Origin: Natronomonas sp.
GTDB lineage: Archaea; Halobacteriota; Halobacteria; Halobacteriales; Haloarculaceae
Direction of reading: 5' to 3'
Assembly: GCA_007135435.1 (NCBI GenBank)
Contig: SLIW01000126.1
Span: 1-5,744 of the forward strand
Length of the DNA: 5,744 bases
Shown: piece after piece, positions 5,608 to 5,744 of the stretch
How the letters are laid out: every line of letters starts with the position of its first letter
Position numbering within the stretch: the first letter of the stretch is position 1
Made by a program: the position numbers and the translations under genes
Notes under the pieces: model-generated
Databases searched by the model: none
Told to the model about the DNA's origin: nothing
The model's input: only the letters and a program-made list of their open reading frames with translations

Positions 5608-5643
5608 CGAGAGTCGGAACGAGCGAAGCGAGTGAGAATCTCG
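5608..5643 (+). repeat. palindromic intergenic element 2
   Basis: The core GGAACGAGCGAAGCGAGTGA (5616-5635) matches 17 of 20 bases of element 1's core. The arms differ completely in sequence from element 1 but still pair with each other: CGAGAGTC (5608-5615) with GAATCTCG (5636-5643), seven of eight pairs. Confidence 0.7.
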
Positions 5644-5724
5644 AAAACGCGAACGGCGACCGCAGGGAGCCGTGAGCACCGAAACGAGCGAGAACCTCGA
5701 TGTCGCGAACCGTGAGCGGTGTGA

Positions 5725-5744
5725 GGGTCGGAGCGAAGCGAGAC
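5725..5744 (+). repeat. palindromic intergenic element 3, cut by the window end
   Basis: GGGTC, a shortened core GGAGCGAAGCGA (5730-5741, with GCGAAGC at 5733-5739) and GAC at the window edge. By analogy with elements 1 and 2, the right arm should continue with CC. Between elements 2 and 3 (5644-5724) there are only smaller palindromes (ACGGC/GCCGT at 5653-5657/5669-5673) and two copies of CCGTGAGC; no gene is seen. Confidence 0.55.

Overview
The window looks like a haloarchaeal chromosome segment. It is GC-rich, its proteins are strongly acidic (D/E-rich, lysine-poor), promoters are archaeal BRE/TATA elements, and two starts lie where a leaderless transcript would begin. Three complete genes are read left to right, each apparently with its own promoter. 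They are a phasin-like granule/coiled-coil protein with a C-terminal helix-hairpin-helix (548-1564), a NucS/EndoMS-family endonuclease (1651-2484) and valyl-tRNA synthetase valS (2920-5538). The first ~73 bases may be the 3' end of another plus-strand gene. Positions 74-310 hold no gene I can support.

The genes do not form an obvious pathway: one is likely granule-coating or stress-related, one is DNA repair, one is translation. The intergenic regions are the unusual part. Each carries its own short tandem repeat: 22 bp x3 and ~12 bp x3 before the phasin-like gene, 15 bp x3 just before the nucS TATA box, and 21 bp x~5 between the valS promoter and valS. After valS comes a family of palindromic elements built on a GCGAAGC mini-hairpin.

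The most interesting candidate system is the valS leader. A good TATA box (2655-2661) places the predicted transcription start on an ATG at 2686. That ATG opens an 11-codon ORF (MSATQSVVRGL, stop) containing two consecutive GTA valine codons, a codon I find only about twice in the ~1490 codons of the three real genes. The Val codons and the stop codon of this ORF sit in two alternative, mutually exclusive stems (2701-2708:2757-2764 and 2718-2724:2755-2761). A nearly U-free 21-nt repeat tract then leads to valS. This has the layout of a leader-peptide sensor for charged tRNA-Val, which I do not know to be described in archaea. It rests on sequence reading only.

Two proteins also deserve attention. 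The phasin-like protein joins a phasin-type N-terminus, an 11-residue LEA-like repeat and a helix-hairpin-helix. The NucS homologue keeps its catalytic D-E-K but appears to have lost the conserved Asn-Trp of the mismatch-recognition pocket.
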